This document shows positions 10,815 through 19,898 of a stretch of 64,000 bases of DNA, one piece after another. Numbering within the stretch: position 1 is the first letter of the stretch; each line of letters opens with the position of its first letter. The position numbers were made by a program, and so were the translations under genes. The stretch is from Paraburkholderia oxyphila NBRC 105797 (GTDB lineage: Bacteria; Pseudomonadota; Gammaproteobacteria; Burkholderiales; Burkholderiaceae). The notes under the pieces were generated by a model. It saw only the letters and a list, made by a program, of their open reading frames with translations. It was not told the origin of the DNA and made no database searches. The stretch spans positions 115,934 to 179,933 of the forward strand of contig NZ_BAYD01000001.1 in assembly GCF_000685075.1 (NCBI RefSeq), written 5' to 3'.

Positions 10815-10860
10815 GGCCGGCGCACGGTTGTGCGCAGGTTAAGTGCAGATTGGGTGCGGG

Positions 10861-10926
10861 ACCTGCCCGTGCCTGAGCGGCCGCACCTGACCGGCCGTAC
10901 CTGACCGGCCGTACCTGACCGGCCGT
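10861..10926. repeat. 14-bp tandem repeat between antiporter and amidotransferase genes
   Basis: Three perfect head-to-tail copies of ACCTGACCGGCCGT (10885-10898, 10899-10912, 10913-10926) are preceded by a diverged copy GCCTGAGCGGCCGC (10871-10884) and a shortened one (10861-10870). It lies in the 229-base gap upstream of the glutamine amidotransferase. Each unit contains the palindrome CGGCCG. The copy number is likely to vary between strains. Confidence 0.9.
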
Positions 10927-11043
10927 ACCCAACTGCAACGGAATGTGAGCGTTTGTGCACGGGGGTGGCGGCGATATGCGGTGCGACGCATAATCGAAAC
11001 CCTGTTCATTCGTTCGCGCGCGCGGCGCGCCCGACCCCACGTT

Positions 11044-12510
11044 ATGAGCGAAAACAAATCCGACCACCCCGAGGTTCCCGGCGGCGCTGACCGTCCTGCC
11101 AAAGCCGATGCTCCCGGCGCGCCCGGCTCTTCCGCTTCTCCCCACGCAACGCCCGCCGGCGCACCCGGTGCCGCCACGTCCGGTTCTTCGGGCGCGGCAC
11201 CCGCGGGCGAGGCTGCGGAGCGCGCATCGACCGACGCGCCCGCGAGCGCCTCGGCGGTGACGCCGGACGCAGCCGGCGCGGACAGCTCGGGCAGTGGCAG
11301 CGACGAGGAGCCGGTCTCGGCGCAGGTGGGGGCCGCTTCGAGCGCGCCGCAAGCCGGCGAGCCGCGCGACGAGGCGGCGCGCACCGTGGCGCGCCAGCAG
11401 GCCGAAGCGGCCGGCGCGCCACGCATTCCGATCGAGGTGGTGGGCGAGGTGGGTAAGGAGGTGCCGGCGCCTACCGAGACCGGGACGAAGGACACCACAA
11501 CGCAAGCCGAGCCTTCGCCGCCGCAAGCCGGGGCCAGCCCGCGACCGGGCGCGGCGCCTGCCGGTTTCGGCCAGGCGCCCGACTTCACTGCGCAGCATCC
11601 CCCGCCACCGCACGCCATTCCGCCTGAGCCGCCGCGCTATCTGCGTCCGAGCGATTCGGCATGGTCGGTGTTCGGCCGCATCATCGCGGCGCGCGCACGG
11701 CAATTGTTCGACCGCGCCGGTCAGCGCATCACCCAGCGTACGTTGCGCATCGGCGTCTCGGCTCGCATCTTTCACCCGGAACCGGGCGCAGCGGGTCTGC
11801 GCGGCAAGACACTGCAATATCTCGAAGAGTCGATCGCGCATTGGGTCATGTCGCGCGACGTGATCGTCTTCATGATTCCGACGGTCGGCCATCAGGGCAT
11901 GCTGCACCCGAGCAACATCCGCCTGCGCGACTATGCGAAGCACCTCGACGGCCTCCTGCTGCAAGGCGGCGCCGATGTCTCGCCGCAAACCTACGCGGAG
12001 ACTGCGCCGCGTCCGGAGTGGCCCGGCGACCGCGTGCGGGACATGTACGAGCTGGAGCTGCTGCACGAATTCATCGAGTCGGGCAAGCCGGTGCTGGGCG
12101 TATGCCGCGGCTGCCAGCTCATCAATGTCGCGTTCGGCGGCTCGCTCTATCAGGACATCGCCACCGATGTGCCCACGGCGGGCGTGCACGTGAGCGAGCA
12201 CTACGACCAGCATCGCCACGCCGTCCACTTTCCGGAGGGTTCGTCGCTGGCCAGCATGTTCCCGGGCAGGCGCGAGGCCATCGTCAACTCGATCCACCAT
12301 CAGGCGGTCAAGAGCCTTGGCCGCGATCTGACAGTCGAGGCCGTTTCGTCCGGTGACGGCCTGATCGAAGCGGTGCGCTACCGGCGCGCGCCGTTCGTCG
12401 TGGGCGTGCAATGGCACCCGGAGTTCCACCGCGCGGGCGGCCCGGAACTGCTCGACTGCACACCGCTGCTCGATACGTTTCTGCGGTCGGCGCGCGAGAC
12501 GCGGTTCTGA
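11044..12510 (+). CDS. Class I glutamine amidotransferase-like (peptidase C26, PuuD-type) with low-complexity N-terminus
   Basis: 488 aa in two parts. Residues 1 to about 200 are Ala/Pro/Ser/Gly-rich low complexity with no recognisable domain. Residues about 235-480 are a class-I amidotransferase domain of the gamma-glutamyl-GABA hydrolase group: LLLQGGADVSPQTY, the nucleophile Cys354 in VCRGCQLIN, and His458/Glu460 in WHPEFH. Family members split gamma-glutamyl amides such as gamma-glutamyl-GABA. The start at 11044 (MSENKSD) is taken because the more upstream frame is Arg-rich and runs up to the tandem repeat. No polyamine genes are adjacent, so the substrate is open. Confidence 0.85.
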   Translation: MSENKSDHPEVPGGADRPAKADAPGAPGSSASPHATPAGAPGAATSGSSGAAPAGEAAERASTDAPASASAVTPDAAGADSSGSGSDEEPVSAQVGAASSAPQAGEPRDEAARTVARQQAEAAGAPRIPIEVVGEVGKEVPAPTETGTKDTTTQAEPSPPQAGASPRPGAAPAGFGQAPDFTAQHPPPPHAIPPEPPRYLRPSDSAWSVFGRIIAARARQLFDRAGQRITQRTLRIGVSARIFHPEPGAAGLRGKTLQYLEESIAHWVMSRDVIVFMIPTVGHQGMLHPSNIRLRDYAKHLDGLLLQGGADVSPQTYAETAPRPEWPGDRVRDMYELELLHEFIESGKPVLGVCRGCQLINVAFGGSLYQDIATDVPTAGVHVSEHYDQHRHAVHFPEGSSLASMFPGRREAIVNSIHHQAVKSLGRDLTVEAVSSGDGLIEAVRYRRAPFVVGVQWHPEFHRAGGPELLDCTPLLDTFLRSARETRF

Positions 12511-12512
12511 CG

Positions 12513-12539
12513 AAAAAGGGGGCGGCCGCCCCCTTTTTT
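12513..12539 (+). terminator. Rho-independent terminator after the amidotransferase
   Basis: Perfect GC hairpin (GGGGGCGG/CCGCCCCC) flanked by AAAAA on the left and a run of six T on the right, starting three bases after the stop codon. Confidence 0.9.
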
Positions 12540-12711
12540 GATATCGATCGACATCGATGCAGATTCCAACCACGCATTCCTAATCAGGAGTAGGTGATTT
12601 CGGACAAGTAATTGGCTGCTCTGTCGGTTATCCGAAATTAATCGACGTTTATGAGATTTTCTGGCGGTGATAATAAGCGGTTACTCGGAATCCTGAACGG
12701 AACAGGCAGTC

Positions 12712-13434
12712 ATGAAGCAATCAACCCCGCTGCGTCGCGCCTTGCTGGGCGCCGCGGTCTTTACGCTCCTGCAGCACGGCGCGCTCGTATGGGCAGGCGC
12801 ACCCGCTAGCGATGTGGCTCCAGTGGCGGGCAACCGGCCGTCGCTCGGCAGCCTGACGCCGCAGCCGGCGAACACGCCGCCGCCCGCGGGCATGGTGGAC
12901 GATCAGGCGACCGCCGGGGCTTCGCAGGGCGACGTGGCCACGCTCATGCAGCTCATCCACGACGCGCAGCTCGTCGAATTGCGCACGACCTATAACGCCA
13001 GCTACGGCGCGAGCCTGTTCTTTTATCCGCCCGAGATGACGTATTACGTGGTGCTGTTCCAGGACAAGCACTTCTGGCGTGTGATTCGCTCGCAGGACGA
13101 CACGCGCGCCGAAGCCATCTATGCGAATTTCGTGCAGCAGACCCAGCGCCTCGCCGAGGTGGAGATTCGCCGTACCCAGATCGAGGCGCAAAAGGCGTTC
13201 ATCGATCGCGTAATCGCGATCAATGAGGACCGCGCGCGCCGGTTGCAGGCGGACCTCAACGTGGCGCGCACGCAGCAGGCCCGCGTCGACGACTATCAAC
13301 GCCAGATGCAGGGCAATGCGCGGGCGCTCAATGCCGAGAAGCTCCAGGCGCAGACCCAGTTGCGCGATCTTCAGAATCAGGTGGATCAGTTGCAACGCGA
13401 GACCGAGGTAGGTTTGCCCGGCTCCCGGCGCTAA
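12712..13434 (+). CDS. DUF2968 domain protein, exported, coiled coil
   Basis: 240 aa. A basic N-terminus followed by a hydrophobic stretch (residues 9-28) looks like a signal peptide ending near VWAGAPA. Residues about 75-130 form the conserved globular part (LVELRTTYNASYGASLFFY, YYVVLFQDKHFWRVI). Residues 135-230 are a long Gln/Arg-rich amphipathic helix likely to form a coiled coil. The family is largely restricted to Burkholderia and relatives and has no known function; a periplasmic or envelope role is inferred from the export signal. Terminators on both sides indicate a single-gene transcript. Confidence 0.85.
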   Translation: MKQSTPLRRALLGAAVFTLLQHGALVWAGAPASDVAPVAGNRPSLGSLTPQPANTPPPAGMVDDQATAGASQGDVATLMQLIHDAQLVELRTTYNASYGASLFFYPPEMTYYVVLFQDKHFWRVIRSQDDTRAEAIYANFVQQTQRLAEVEIRRTQIEAQKAFIDRVIAINEDRARRLQADLNVARTQQARVDDYQRQMQGNARALNAEKLQAQTQLRDLQNQVDQLQRETEVGLPGSRR

Positions 13435-13515
13435 CGACCCGTTGGGTCCTCATCGTGTCGTGCCGCTGGGAGGAGGCGGTGCGGCGCGGCAGGACAAGTG
13501 GAGAAGCAGGCATGC

Positions 13516-13546
13516 AAAAAGCCCGGCAACGAAGCCGGGCTTTTTT
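13516..13546 (+). terminator. Rho-independent terminator after the DUF2968 gene
   Basis: AAAAAGCCCGGC, loop AACGAA, GCCGGGCTTTTTT. It is symmetrical enough to serve the convergent gene ending at 13624 as well. Confidence 0.9.
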
Positions 13547-13623
13547 GTTGTTGTGCTGGGCGTGAATCGCAGGTGCCACCCGCTCGCGTGCGTACGAGCG
13601 GGCGCTGCGTGTTGACTGGCGGC

Positions 13624-14862
13624 TTACTTCGCGAAGCTGTCAGGCACCTCGGTCACGCGGCGTTGCGAAACGTGATTCACCCATTCCGTGTTGTCGACGT
13701 TCACCGTTGCGCGGCTTGCTGGCGGCAGCGCCGTGCGCGTGCCCGCGTAGGTCGTGAGCGAGGGATAGTCGTCGCTCGACGCCGCGCTCGAGCGGAGCGG
13801 CGAATAATCGGCGGCTTCAGAATACATGCCACGCGTACGCTGGGTCGTCACGAGCGGCGCGCTCCGGTGCGGCGCGAAATCGTGCGCCGGATGGCGGCCG
13901 GCTTCCTTGTACGCCGTGTTCTCCCTGGCGCCGGTGGCCTGGCGGCCCTTGGCGAGCTTCACCGCCTTGGCTGCCCGGTCGCCTGTGAGCGTGGCTTGGG
14001 GTGTCAGCGTGGCGCGCTGCGGTGTGCTCGCCTGTGTGCGTCCGGCGTAGTCGGGGCGCACGGCGGTAGCCGGCTTCGAGGGCGAGGCCGTTGCAGGGGC
14101 GCCGGCGCGTGTGGGAGCGGGCCGTGCTTCCGGCGTGATGATCATCGGAGCGGACGCAGGACTTTGCTGCGGCGTCGCATTGGCCGCCGCCAACGTCGTT
14201 GCGGTGGGTTGCGTGCCCGCAGCCGGCACGCTTGCCGCGCGCGTCGTGGTTGCCGCGGACGTATCCTTGCTGCTCCCTGCGCCGCTGGACATCGCGAGGT
14301 CGTGCTGCGCGCGTTCGTCGGAAAGACGCGCCGACACGCTCGCGTCGGTGCTCGAAACAGGATTCGCTGGCGTATGCAGGGCCGTCTTGTCCTTGCCGTC
14401 GCCAAATTGCGTATGGCTGGCCACGATCCAGGTGAGCAGCACTGCGGCGCCAATGGCAATGGCGGTGGCCGCGAGCTTGTGCGACGACGGCGGTGTGCGC
14501 TCGACACGAGCGGCGGCGCGGGGGGGCCGCGCACCGGCTGCCGGGCGCTGCAAGGTATCGGCGGCGGCTTGCTGGGCCTGCGCCGCGTCGAGCGGGCCGC
14601 CGACGGGCGCCGCGGCGGGGCGCGGCGGCTCGGGAACGAAGCGGCGATGCAAGTCCCAGCGGCACGCCTGGCGGAACGCTTCGGCGCTCAGGCACACCGT
14701 GCGCAGGAAGGCGGCATAGAGCGCCTGGAGTTCGGTGCGCAAGCTGAAGTGCGGAGGCATGAGCGCCCAATCGCGGCCAAACGGCGGCGGGACGCGGGTG
14801 AGTGGACGCATGCGCGGTATCGCGAGTTCGCCTTCCACCTGGACTAACGGAAAAGTTGACAT
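13624..14862 (-). CDS. Hypothetical membrane-anchored protein, single TM, low-complexity C-terminal domain
   Basis: 412 aa, not recognised. Residues 1-80 are a conserved-looking basic cytoplasmic segment (FSLRTELQALYAAFLRTVCL; AFRQACRWDLHRRF). Residues 131-149 form the only transmembrane helix (AATAIAIGAAVLLTWIVAS). Residues 150-390 are Ala/Thr/Ser/Pro-rich and probably disordered in the periplasm. The C-terminus (TEWVNHVSQRRVTEVPDSFAK region) is compositionally normal and may be functional. The start at 14862 has GAGAG just upstream. The architecture resembles single-pass regulators or envelope spacers, but no function can be assigned. Confidence 0.7.
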   Translation of the reverse strand: MSTFPLVQVEGELAIPRMRPLTRVPPPFGRDWALMPPHFSLRTELQALYAAFLRTVCLSAEAFRQACRWDLHRRFVPEPPRPAAAPVGGPLDAAQAQQAAADTLQRPAAGARPPRAAARVERTPPSSHKLAATAIAIGAAVLLTWIVASHTQFGDGKDKTALHTPANPVSSTDASVSARLSDERAQHDLAMSSGAGSSKDTSAATTTRAASVPAAGTQPTATTLAAANATPQQSPASAPMIITPEARPAPTRAGAPATASPSKPATAVRPDYAGRTQASTPQRATLTPQATLTGDRAAKAVKLAKGRQATGARENTAYKEAGRHPAHDFAPHRSAPLVTTQRTRGMYSEAADYSPLRSSAASSDDYPSLTTYAGTRTALPPASRATVNVDNTEWVNHVSQRRVTEVPDSFAK

Positions 14863-15008
14863 GGATCTCTCGCTGCCTTGGCGTGGTAGGGCACCAGAAC
14901 ACGGTGGAGCCCGAAAGACGCGCGTTTTGCCAGCGCTGCAATGCCTTGTGCGGGTCAATCGTTTGGATTCGAATGATGCGGGTCAGACTTGCGGCAATCC
15001 ATCGGAAA

Positions 15009-15025
15009 CGTCTGAAAATCAGACG
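15009..15025. terminator. Short hairpin downstream of the GNAT gene
   Basis: CGTCTGA, loop AAA, TCAGACG: a perfect 7-bp stem. It is flanked by AAAAA on the right and, read leftward, by TTTCC. It is a weak terminator candidate for the leftward acetyltransferase gene. Confidence 0.4.
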
Positions 15026-15139
15026 AAAAATGTAGTCGGTACCTGTTTTGGGGCGCGCCAGTGTGCGCCCGCGCCGCGGCGCAGTGGGCGATCCGGCGGC
15101 CAGACCGTCTGCGGGTACGCGAATCCGCTGTCCCTCAAG

Positions 15140-15682
15140 TTATGCGGCGTCGAGCCGGTAGACGTAGCGCAGGGCGGTAATGTCGATGCCGCCCATATGG
15201 TCAGGCTCCGCCCCAGAATATTCCCAGCCTTGGCGCTCATAGAACGCAATGGCGGACGCGTTGCCCTCGAGCACGTACAGATAGAGTTGCGTTTCGCCCT
15301 GGGCGCGCGCCCAGGCCTGGGCGGCCTGCATGAGCCGCTTGCCTACGCCAATGCCCTGATGTGCCGGCAGCGCATGGAGATTGTCGAGCAGCACGCCCCA
15401 AGGCGACCCGGGCTGACGCTCGGCGCAGACGAAACCGACCGGCGTGCGCTTTGCCGATTGCTCCCCCAGTTCGGCGATCAGCACGAGGCGGCGTTCCACG
15501 CCGGGCGCTTCCATGCGCGCGCGCCAGTAAGCGGCGCGTTCGGCGTCGACTTCCTGCTCGAGGAACGCGGCCGGCAGCAGATCGCGATACGTGGCCTGCC
15601 AGCTCGCGGCATGCATGGTGGCAAGCAGGGGGGCGTCGGCGGTCGTGGCCGGGCGCAGTGTCAGGGCAGCGGCGGTGGTCAT
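15140..15682 (-). CDS. GNAT-family N-acetyltransferase
   Basis: 180 aa acetyl-CoA-dependent acetyltransferase. The N-terminal strand [22 protein letters not shown] is typical. Motif A is [20 protein letters not shown], with the acyl-CoA pyrophosphate loop in [10 protein letters not shown]. Motif B is [20 protein letters not shown]. The substrate is unknown; the RimI-like shape does not prove ribosomal protein acetylation. The start at 15682 (MTTAAAL) fits homologues; a Met at 15736 in the same frame would add 18 residues. Confidence 0.88.
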   Translation of the reverse strand: MTTAAALTLRPATTADAPLLATMHAASWQATYRDLLPAAFLEQEVDAERAAYWRARMEAPGVERRLVLIAELGEQSAKRTPVGFVCAERQPGSPWGVLLDNLHALPAHQGIGVGKRLMQAAQAWARAQGETQLYLYVLEGNASAIAFYERQGWEYSGAEPDHMGGIDITALRYVYRLDAA

Positions 15683-16052
15683 GCGGGGCATCGGGCAATG
15701 GGGGCGGACGGCGCGAAACGAAGCCGGCCGCGTCATCGCGTTATTGTGCACGATAGGCGGGCCGGCGCGGCTCAAGCGCTGTTCCGGCGCCAGCGAAAAG
15801 GTCCGGCGTTCCGCCAGGCAGACGGAATTTCAGGCGCAAAGCCCTTCGCGATGTGCGTATTGTGGTGTAGTCGGGAGTAAAGTGTCAGACAGCGTTCCGG
15901 CTGCAGGGGCGCACGGCACGATGGGCGTCCGCCAGGCACGCTCACGCGTGAGAACCGATTGTGGCGGGCGCTTGTGCTCCCTCAGATCATGTCGGACGGG
16001 GCGCTCGGAGGCATCATCCGCATCTCATCTGGCGAGATCTCGAGGGAATGTC
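15683..16052. other. Divergent intergenic region between the acetyltransferase and the MFS transporter
   Basis: 370 bases containing the promoters of two divergent genes. No RNA gene or long repeat is seen. GAGGGA at 16042-16047 is the ribosome binding site of the transporter. Confidence 0.4.
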
Positions 16053-17348
16053 ATGTCTACCGCGTCTCATGCTTCCTCCAGCGAATCGAAAGTCCGGACG
16101 GTTTTCCGCGTCGTCAGCGGCAACTTCCTGGAAATGTACGATTTCATGGTCTACGGCTATTACGCTTCGGCGATCGCCCGGACCTACTTCCCCAGCAACA
16201 ACGCCTTTGCTTCGCTGATGCTGTCGCTGTCCGTGTTCGGCGCCGGCTTTCTCGTGCGGCCGCTCGGCGCCATCGTGCTTGGCGCGTATATCGACCACCA
16301 CGGGCGGCGCAAGGGCCTGATCCTCACACTCGGCCTGATGGCGCTCGGCACGCTCACTGTCGCGCTCATACCGGGTTACGCGACGATCGGCGTGCTCGCG
16401 CCGGCGCTCGTGCTGTGCGGGCGCCTGCTGCAGGGCTTTTCCGCCGGCGCGGAGCTGGGCGGCGTCTCGGTCTATCTTTCGGAGATCGCGACGAAGGGCA
16501 ACAAGGGCTTCTACGTGTCGTGGCAATCGGGCAGCCAGCAGGTGGCCGTGGTGTTCGCGGCGCTGTTCGGCGTGCTGCTGCATCGCATTTTGCCGGTCGA
16601 GGACATGACGTCATGGGGCTGGCGCGTGCCGTTCATCGTCGGCTGCTGCATCGTGCCCTTCCTGTTCCTGATCCGCCGCTCGCTGCAGGAAACCGAGGAG
16701 TTCGCGCGCAAGAAGCATCGTCCGTCGATTAGCGAAATCCTGGCGTCGATGGTGCAGAACTGGGTCATCGTGCTCGGCGGCATGGGCATGGTCATCATGA
16801 CGACCGTGTCGTTCTACATGATCACGGCCTACACGCCGACCTTCGGCAAGGAAGTGCTCAAGCTCAGCGAGATCGACACGTTCGTCGTGACGGTCTGCAT
16901 CGGCTTGTCGAATCTGTTCTGGCTGCCCGTGTCCGGCGCGGTCTCCGACCGTATCGGCCGCCGCCCGGTGCTGCTCGTCTTCACGATCCTCACGATTCTG
17001 AGCGCATATCCGTCCGTACAGTGGCTCGTTGCCGATCCGTCGTTCGGCCGCCTGCTCGTGGTCGAGCTCTGGCTCTCGTTCCTGTATGGCTGCTACAACG
17101 GTGCGATGGTCGTGGCCTTGACCGAAGTCATGCCCGTCGAGGTGCGGACGGCCGGCTTCTCGCTCGCCTACAGCCTCGCCACGACGATCGGTGGCTTCAC
17201 GCCGGCCATCTCGACCTGGCTGATTCACATGAGCGGCAACAAGGCGGCACCGGGTGCCTGGATGGGTGTCGCGGGCATCTGCGGCCTGATCGCCACGCTC
17301 GTGCTCTATCGGACGACCGAAGCGCGCAATCAGTACAAGACGGTCTGA
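16053..17348 (+). CDS. MFS transporter, metabolite:proton symporter (citrate/tricarballylate-like)
   Basis: 431 aa with about 12 transmembrane segments. The N-terminal [19 protein letters not shown] and the loop [10 protein letters not shown] (the MFS signature between TM2 and TM3) place it in the metabolite:H+ symporter group, nearest to CitA/TcuC-type citrate and tricarballylate carriers. [15 protein letters not shown] in TM4 is also characteristic. The start at 16053 has GAGGGA 6 bases upstream; more upstream frames lack homology. No citrate utilisation genes are beside it, so the substrate is inferred from family resemblance only. It ends at a strong bidirectional terminator. Confidence 0.88.
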   Translation: MSTASHASSSESKVRTVFRVVSGNFLEMYDFMVYGYYASAIARTYFPSNNAFASLMLSLSVFGAGFLVRPLGAIVLGAYIDHHGRRKGLILTLGLMALGTLTVALIPGYATIGVLAPALVLCGRLLQGFSAGAELGGVSVYLSEIATKGNKGFYVSWQSGSQQVAVVFAALFGVLLHRILPVEDMTSWGWRVPFIVGCCIVPFLFLIRRSLQETEEFARKKHRPSISEILASMVQNWVIVLGGMGMVIMTTVSFYMITAYTPTFGKEVLKLSEIDTFVVTVCIGLSNLFWLPVSGAVSDRIGRRPVLLVFTILTILSAYPSVQWLVADPSFGRLLVVELWLSFLYGCYNGAMVVALTEVMPVEVRTAGFSLAYSLATTIGGFTPAISTWLIHMSGNKAAPGAWMGVAGICGLIATLVLYRTTEARNQYKTV

Positions 17349-17370
17349 CGCAGGTCTCGCCAACCCATGA

Positions 17371-17397
17371 AAAAAACCCGCTAAGGCGGGTTTTTTT
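17371..17397. terminator. Bidirectional rho-independent terminator
   Basis: AAAAAACCCGC, loop TAAG, GCGGGTTTTTT: an 11-bp perfect stem with A and T tracts. It serves the transporter from the left and the TPR gene from the right. Confidence 0.92.
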
Positions 17398-17453
17398 CAT
17401 GGGGCCGGTGCCTTTCGTGCAGGCGTGCGAAGGGGCATATCGAGCCTCCGCTA

Positions 17454-19418
17454 TCAGGCGTCTCGCAGCGCATCCGCGATGCGCGCAACCACGTCGTCCC
17501 ATGCGCCTGGCCGCGGCTGGCGCACGAGGCGCGCGCGCGGATACCAGGGGCTCGCGTCGGTGCCGGCGAACCAGCGCCAGTCGGCGGCGAACGGCAGCAT
17601 CAGCCAGAGTTTCGCGCCCAGCGCGCCCGCCAGGTGGGCAATCGAGGTGTCGATGGAGACCACGGCGTCGAGGCGCTCGATGACGGCGGCGGTATCCGCG
17701 AAATCCTCGAGCTTGCCGTCCAGCCGATGTATCGTGCGCGCGCGCGGATGCGCGTCGAGTGCCGCGTGCTCCGCCGCGCTCAAGTGCGGCTGGAGCACGA
17801 TCCAGTCGATGCCTTCCAGTGCGAACAGCGGATCGAGCGCGGCGAGCGGCAGCGTGCGGTTCTCGTGCTTGTGGATGCGGCCCGACCACGCCAGCCCGAT
17901 CTTGCGCTTGGCCTGCCCGCCGAGCGAGCCGCGCCACTTGCGCAGATAGGGGGCGGGGGCCGCGAGATACGGCATCGGCGCGGGCACGGTCTCGAAGGTC
18001 GTGCCGAGCGCGAGCGGCAGCGAGAGCAGCGGGCAGTGCAGGTCGACGGCGGGGCGGGGCGCGCCTTGCGCGATCAGCGTAATGCGCGCGACGTGGGCGG
18101 CCGGCGCGATGAGCGGCACGAGTGGCGCCTGCACTTCGAGCACGATGCGCGCGCCGCTGTGGGCCAGCGCCACGACGTTCGGCACGAAACGCACGAACTG
18201 GAGCGTGTCGCCGAAGCCTTGCTCCGCGTGGATGAGCAGCGTGCGGCCGGCGAGCGGCTCGCCGCGCCAGCGCTGCACGTTGGCCAAGGCGGCGCTGGCG
18301 GCCGCGGTGGCTTGAGGATCGGCGGGCGGCGGCGCGCTGGCCATCGAAACCCCGGCGGCGTGCCCGGCGCAGGCGACGCCCGCTGCGCCAGTCACGCTTT
18401 CACGCGCGGCCGGGTCGAGCCGCCACTCATAGGCGGGCAGGCCGCGCTGGAAGTCGCCAAGCGTGAGCAGGACCTGCGCGCGGTTCAGATGCGCGGCGGC
18501 GAGGTCGGGGCGCACGCGCAGCGCTTCTTCGAATGCGCGCAGCGCGGCGGCGTGGCGGCCGAGCGCGTGCTGCGCCGTGCCGAGCGCGAGCCATGCGAGC
18601 GCGAACTTCGGATCGAGGCCGATCGCGCGCTCATAAGCGCCGAGCGCGTCTTCGTGCCGCCCGAGCGCCGCCAGCGCGTTGCCGAGCCCGAACAGCGCGG
18701 GCGGGAACTGCGGCTGCAGGGCGAGGGCGGCCTCGAAGCCCGCAGCGGCTTGCGCGTGATAGCCGGTCGCGTCGAGCGTGTTCGCCAGGTTGAAATGCGC
18801 GGCGACAAAGCGCGGCTGGACGCGCAGCGCCTTCTGGAAATGTTCGACGGCGCCCGCGCTGTCGCCGAGCGCGTTCAGCGCCATGCCGAGGTTGTTGTGC
18901 GCGCCCGCGTGGCCCGGACGGATCTTGAGCGCGCGGCGAAAGGCCTCGGCGGCTTCGGCATGGCGGCCGAGCGCGTGCAGCGCGTTGCCGAGGTTGTTGT
19001 GCGACGAAGCGTCGCCGGGCTGCAGGCGCACCGCGTGGCCGAACGCGTACATCGCGTCCTCGTGGCGGCCGGTTGCCGCGTAGGCATTGCCGAGGTTGTA
19101 GTGCGCGAGCGGGAAGGTGGGCGCGAGGGTGAGCGCATTGCGAAAGCGCTCGATCGCCCCATCGAGCTGGCCGAGCGCCTTCAGCGCGTTGCCGAGGTTC
19201 AACTGGAGCGCGGCGTCGTCGGGCCGCAGCTCGACCGCCCGGCGCACGAGGTCCGCGGCTTCGGCGTGCTGGCCCTGCTGGTGCCGCAGCACGCCGAGCA
19301 TGTGCAGCGCATCGACGTGCACGGGATCGGTGGCGAGCGTCGCGCGGTAGCCGCGCTCGGCGTCGTCCAGCCGGCCGTCGCGATGTGCGGCGTACGCGCG
19401 GACAAAAACCTGTTCCAT
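17454..19418 (-). CDS. TPR-repeat protein with C-terminal glycosyltransferase-like domain
   Basis: 654 aa. Residues 1 to about 370 are roughly ten 34-residue TPR units with the W/LG-Y-A-P pattern (for example AHYNLGNAYAATGRHEDAMY and AHNNLGMALNALGDSAGAVEH). Residues about 400-654 resemble the GT-B domain of heptosyltransferase/OGT-like proteins: LIHAEQGFGDTLQFVRF, KIGLAWSGRIHKHENRTLP and VVSIDTSIAHLAGALGAKLW. Such fusions are thought to glycosylate proteins or lipids in the cytoplasm; the acceptor is unknown here. The start at 19418 (MEQVFVRAY) begins the first TPR; an in-frame Met at 19455 is an alternative. Confidence 0.85.
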   Translation of the reverse strand: MEQVFVRAYAAHRDGRLDDAERGYRATLATDPVHVDALHMLGVLRHQQGQHAEAADLVRRAVELRPDDAALQLNLGNALKALGQLDGAIERFRNALTLAPTFPLAHYNLGNAYAATGRHEDAMYAFGHAVRLQPGDASSHNNLGNALHALGRHAEAAEAFRRALKIRPGHAGAHNNLGMALNALGDSAGAVEHFQKALRVQPRFVAAHFNLANTLDATGYHAQAAAGFEAALALQPQFPPALFGLGNALAALGRHEDALGAYERAIGLDPKFALAWLALGTAQHALGRHAAALRAFEEALRVRPDLAAAHLNRAQVLLTLGDFQRGLPAYEWRLDPAARESVTGAAGVACAGHAAGVSMASAPPPADPQATAAASAALANVQRWRGEPLAGRTLLIHAEQGFGDTLQFVRFVPNVVALAHSGARIVLEVQAPLVPLIAPAAHVARITLIAQGAPRPAVDLHCPLLSLPLALGTTFETVPAPMPYLAAPAPYLRKWRGSLGGQAKRKIGLAWSGRIHKHENRTLPLAALDPLFALEGIDWIVLQPHLSAAEHAALDAHPRARTIHRLDGKLEDFADTAAVIERLDAVVSIDTSIAHLAGALGAKLWLMLPFAADWRWFAGTDASPWYPRARLVRQPRPGAWDDVVARIADALRDA

Positions 19419-19515
19419 AACCGAAAGGCAAATACTTGGGAGAAGCGAAGGCGGCATTTTCCCATACTCGGGCGGGCGCACCCCGAACCTTGCGGGCGTG
19501 GCCTTCGGGGAGGGC

Positions 19516-19544
19516 TTGACCTGTTGCTGTGCTGCAACTAACAT
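19516..19544 (+). promoter_or_regulatory. Sigma70-type promoter of the arsR-CDF operon
   Basis: TTGACC at 19516-19521 and TAACAT at 19539-19544 are separated by exactly 17 bases. The -10 element overlaps the left arm of the palindromic operator, so bound repressor would block polymerase. Confidence 0.65.
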
Positions 19545-19564
19545 ATGAACACATGTTCATATGT
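19541..19564. promoter_or_regulatory. ArsR/SmtB-type operator
   Basis: Perfect inverted repeat: left arm ACATATGAAC (19541-19550), spacer ACAT, right arm GTTCATATGT (19555-19564). The TATGAACA/TGTTCATA core is typical of zinc-responsive ArsR/SmtB operators. It sits on the -10 element and likely start point of the regulator gene it precedes. Confidence 0.88.
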
Positions 19565-19577
19565 GTGTGTCATTATC

Positions 19578-19898
19578 ATGCCTCCCAATTCCGAGGACGA
19601 GCGCGTCGTGCCGCTCGCCGACCTGTTCCGCCTGTTGGGCGACCCCACGCGCCTGCGTATCGTGCTGGCCTGCGTGCAGGGCCGTCGCGCCGTGGGCGCG
19701 ATAGCCGATGCGCTCGGGCTCTCACCGTCGCTCGTGAGCCATCATCTGCGTCTGTTGCGCGCCGCGCGCGTCGTGCGTGCGGAACGGGAGGGCAAACAGG
19801 TGTTTTATGCGGCTGCGGACGCGCATATCAGCGCGATGCTCGCGGGCATGCTCGAGCATGTGGCTGAGCCTGTGTCCACGTGGCAGGAGCTCACATGA
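19578..19898 (+). CDS. ArsR/SmtB-family zinc-responsive repressor
   Basis: 106 aa winged-helix repressor. The recognition helix region is AIADALGLSPSLVSHHLRLLRAARVV (about 41-66). The last helix contains Asp81-x-His83-x10-His94-x2-Glu97, the exact alpha-5 Zn(II) site pattern of SmtB/CzrA, while the alpha-3N cysteine site of ArsR/CadC is missing. It should therefore release DNA when zinc (or Co/Ni) is high. The start at 19578 is preferred over an ATG at 19545, because the latter lies inside the operator and the promoter would leave it leaderless. Its stop overlaps the exporter start by four bases, so the two genes form an autoregulated metal-efflux operon. Confidence 0.9.
   Translation: MPPNSEDERVVPLADLFRLLGDPTRLRIVLACVQGRRAVGAIADALGLSPSLVSHHLRLLRAARVVRAEREGKQVFYAAADAHISAMLAGMLEHVAEPVSTWQELT

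Noticed and set aside
19545..19577. ATG at 19545 as start of the zinc repressor
   Set aside because: It lies inside the operator and at the predicted transcription start; the family-like N-terminus begins at 19578.
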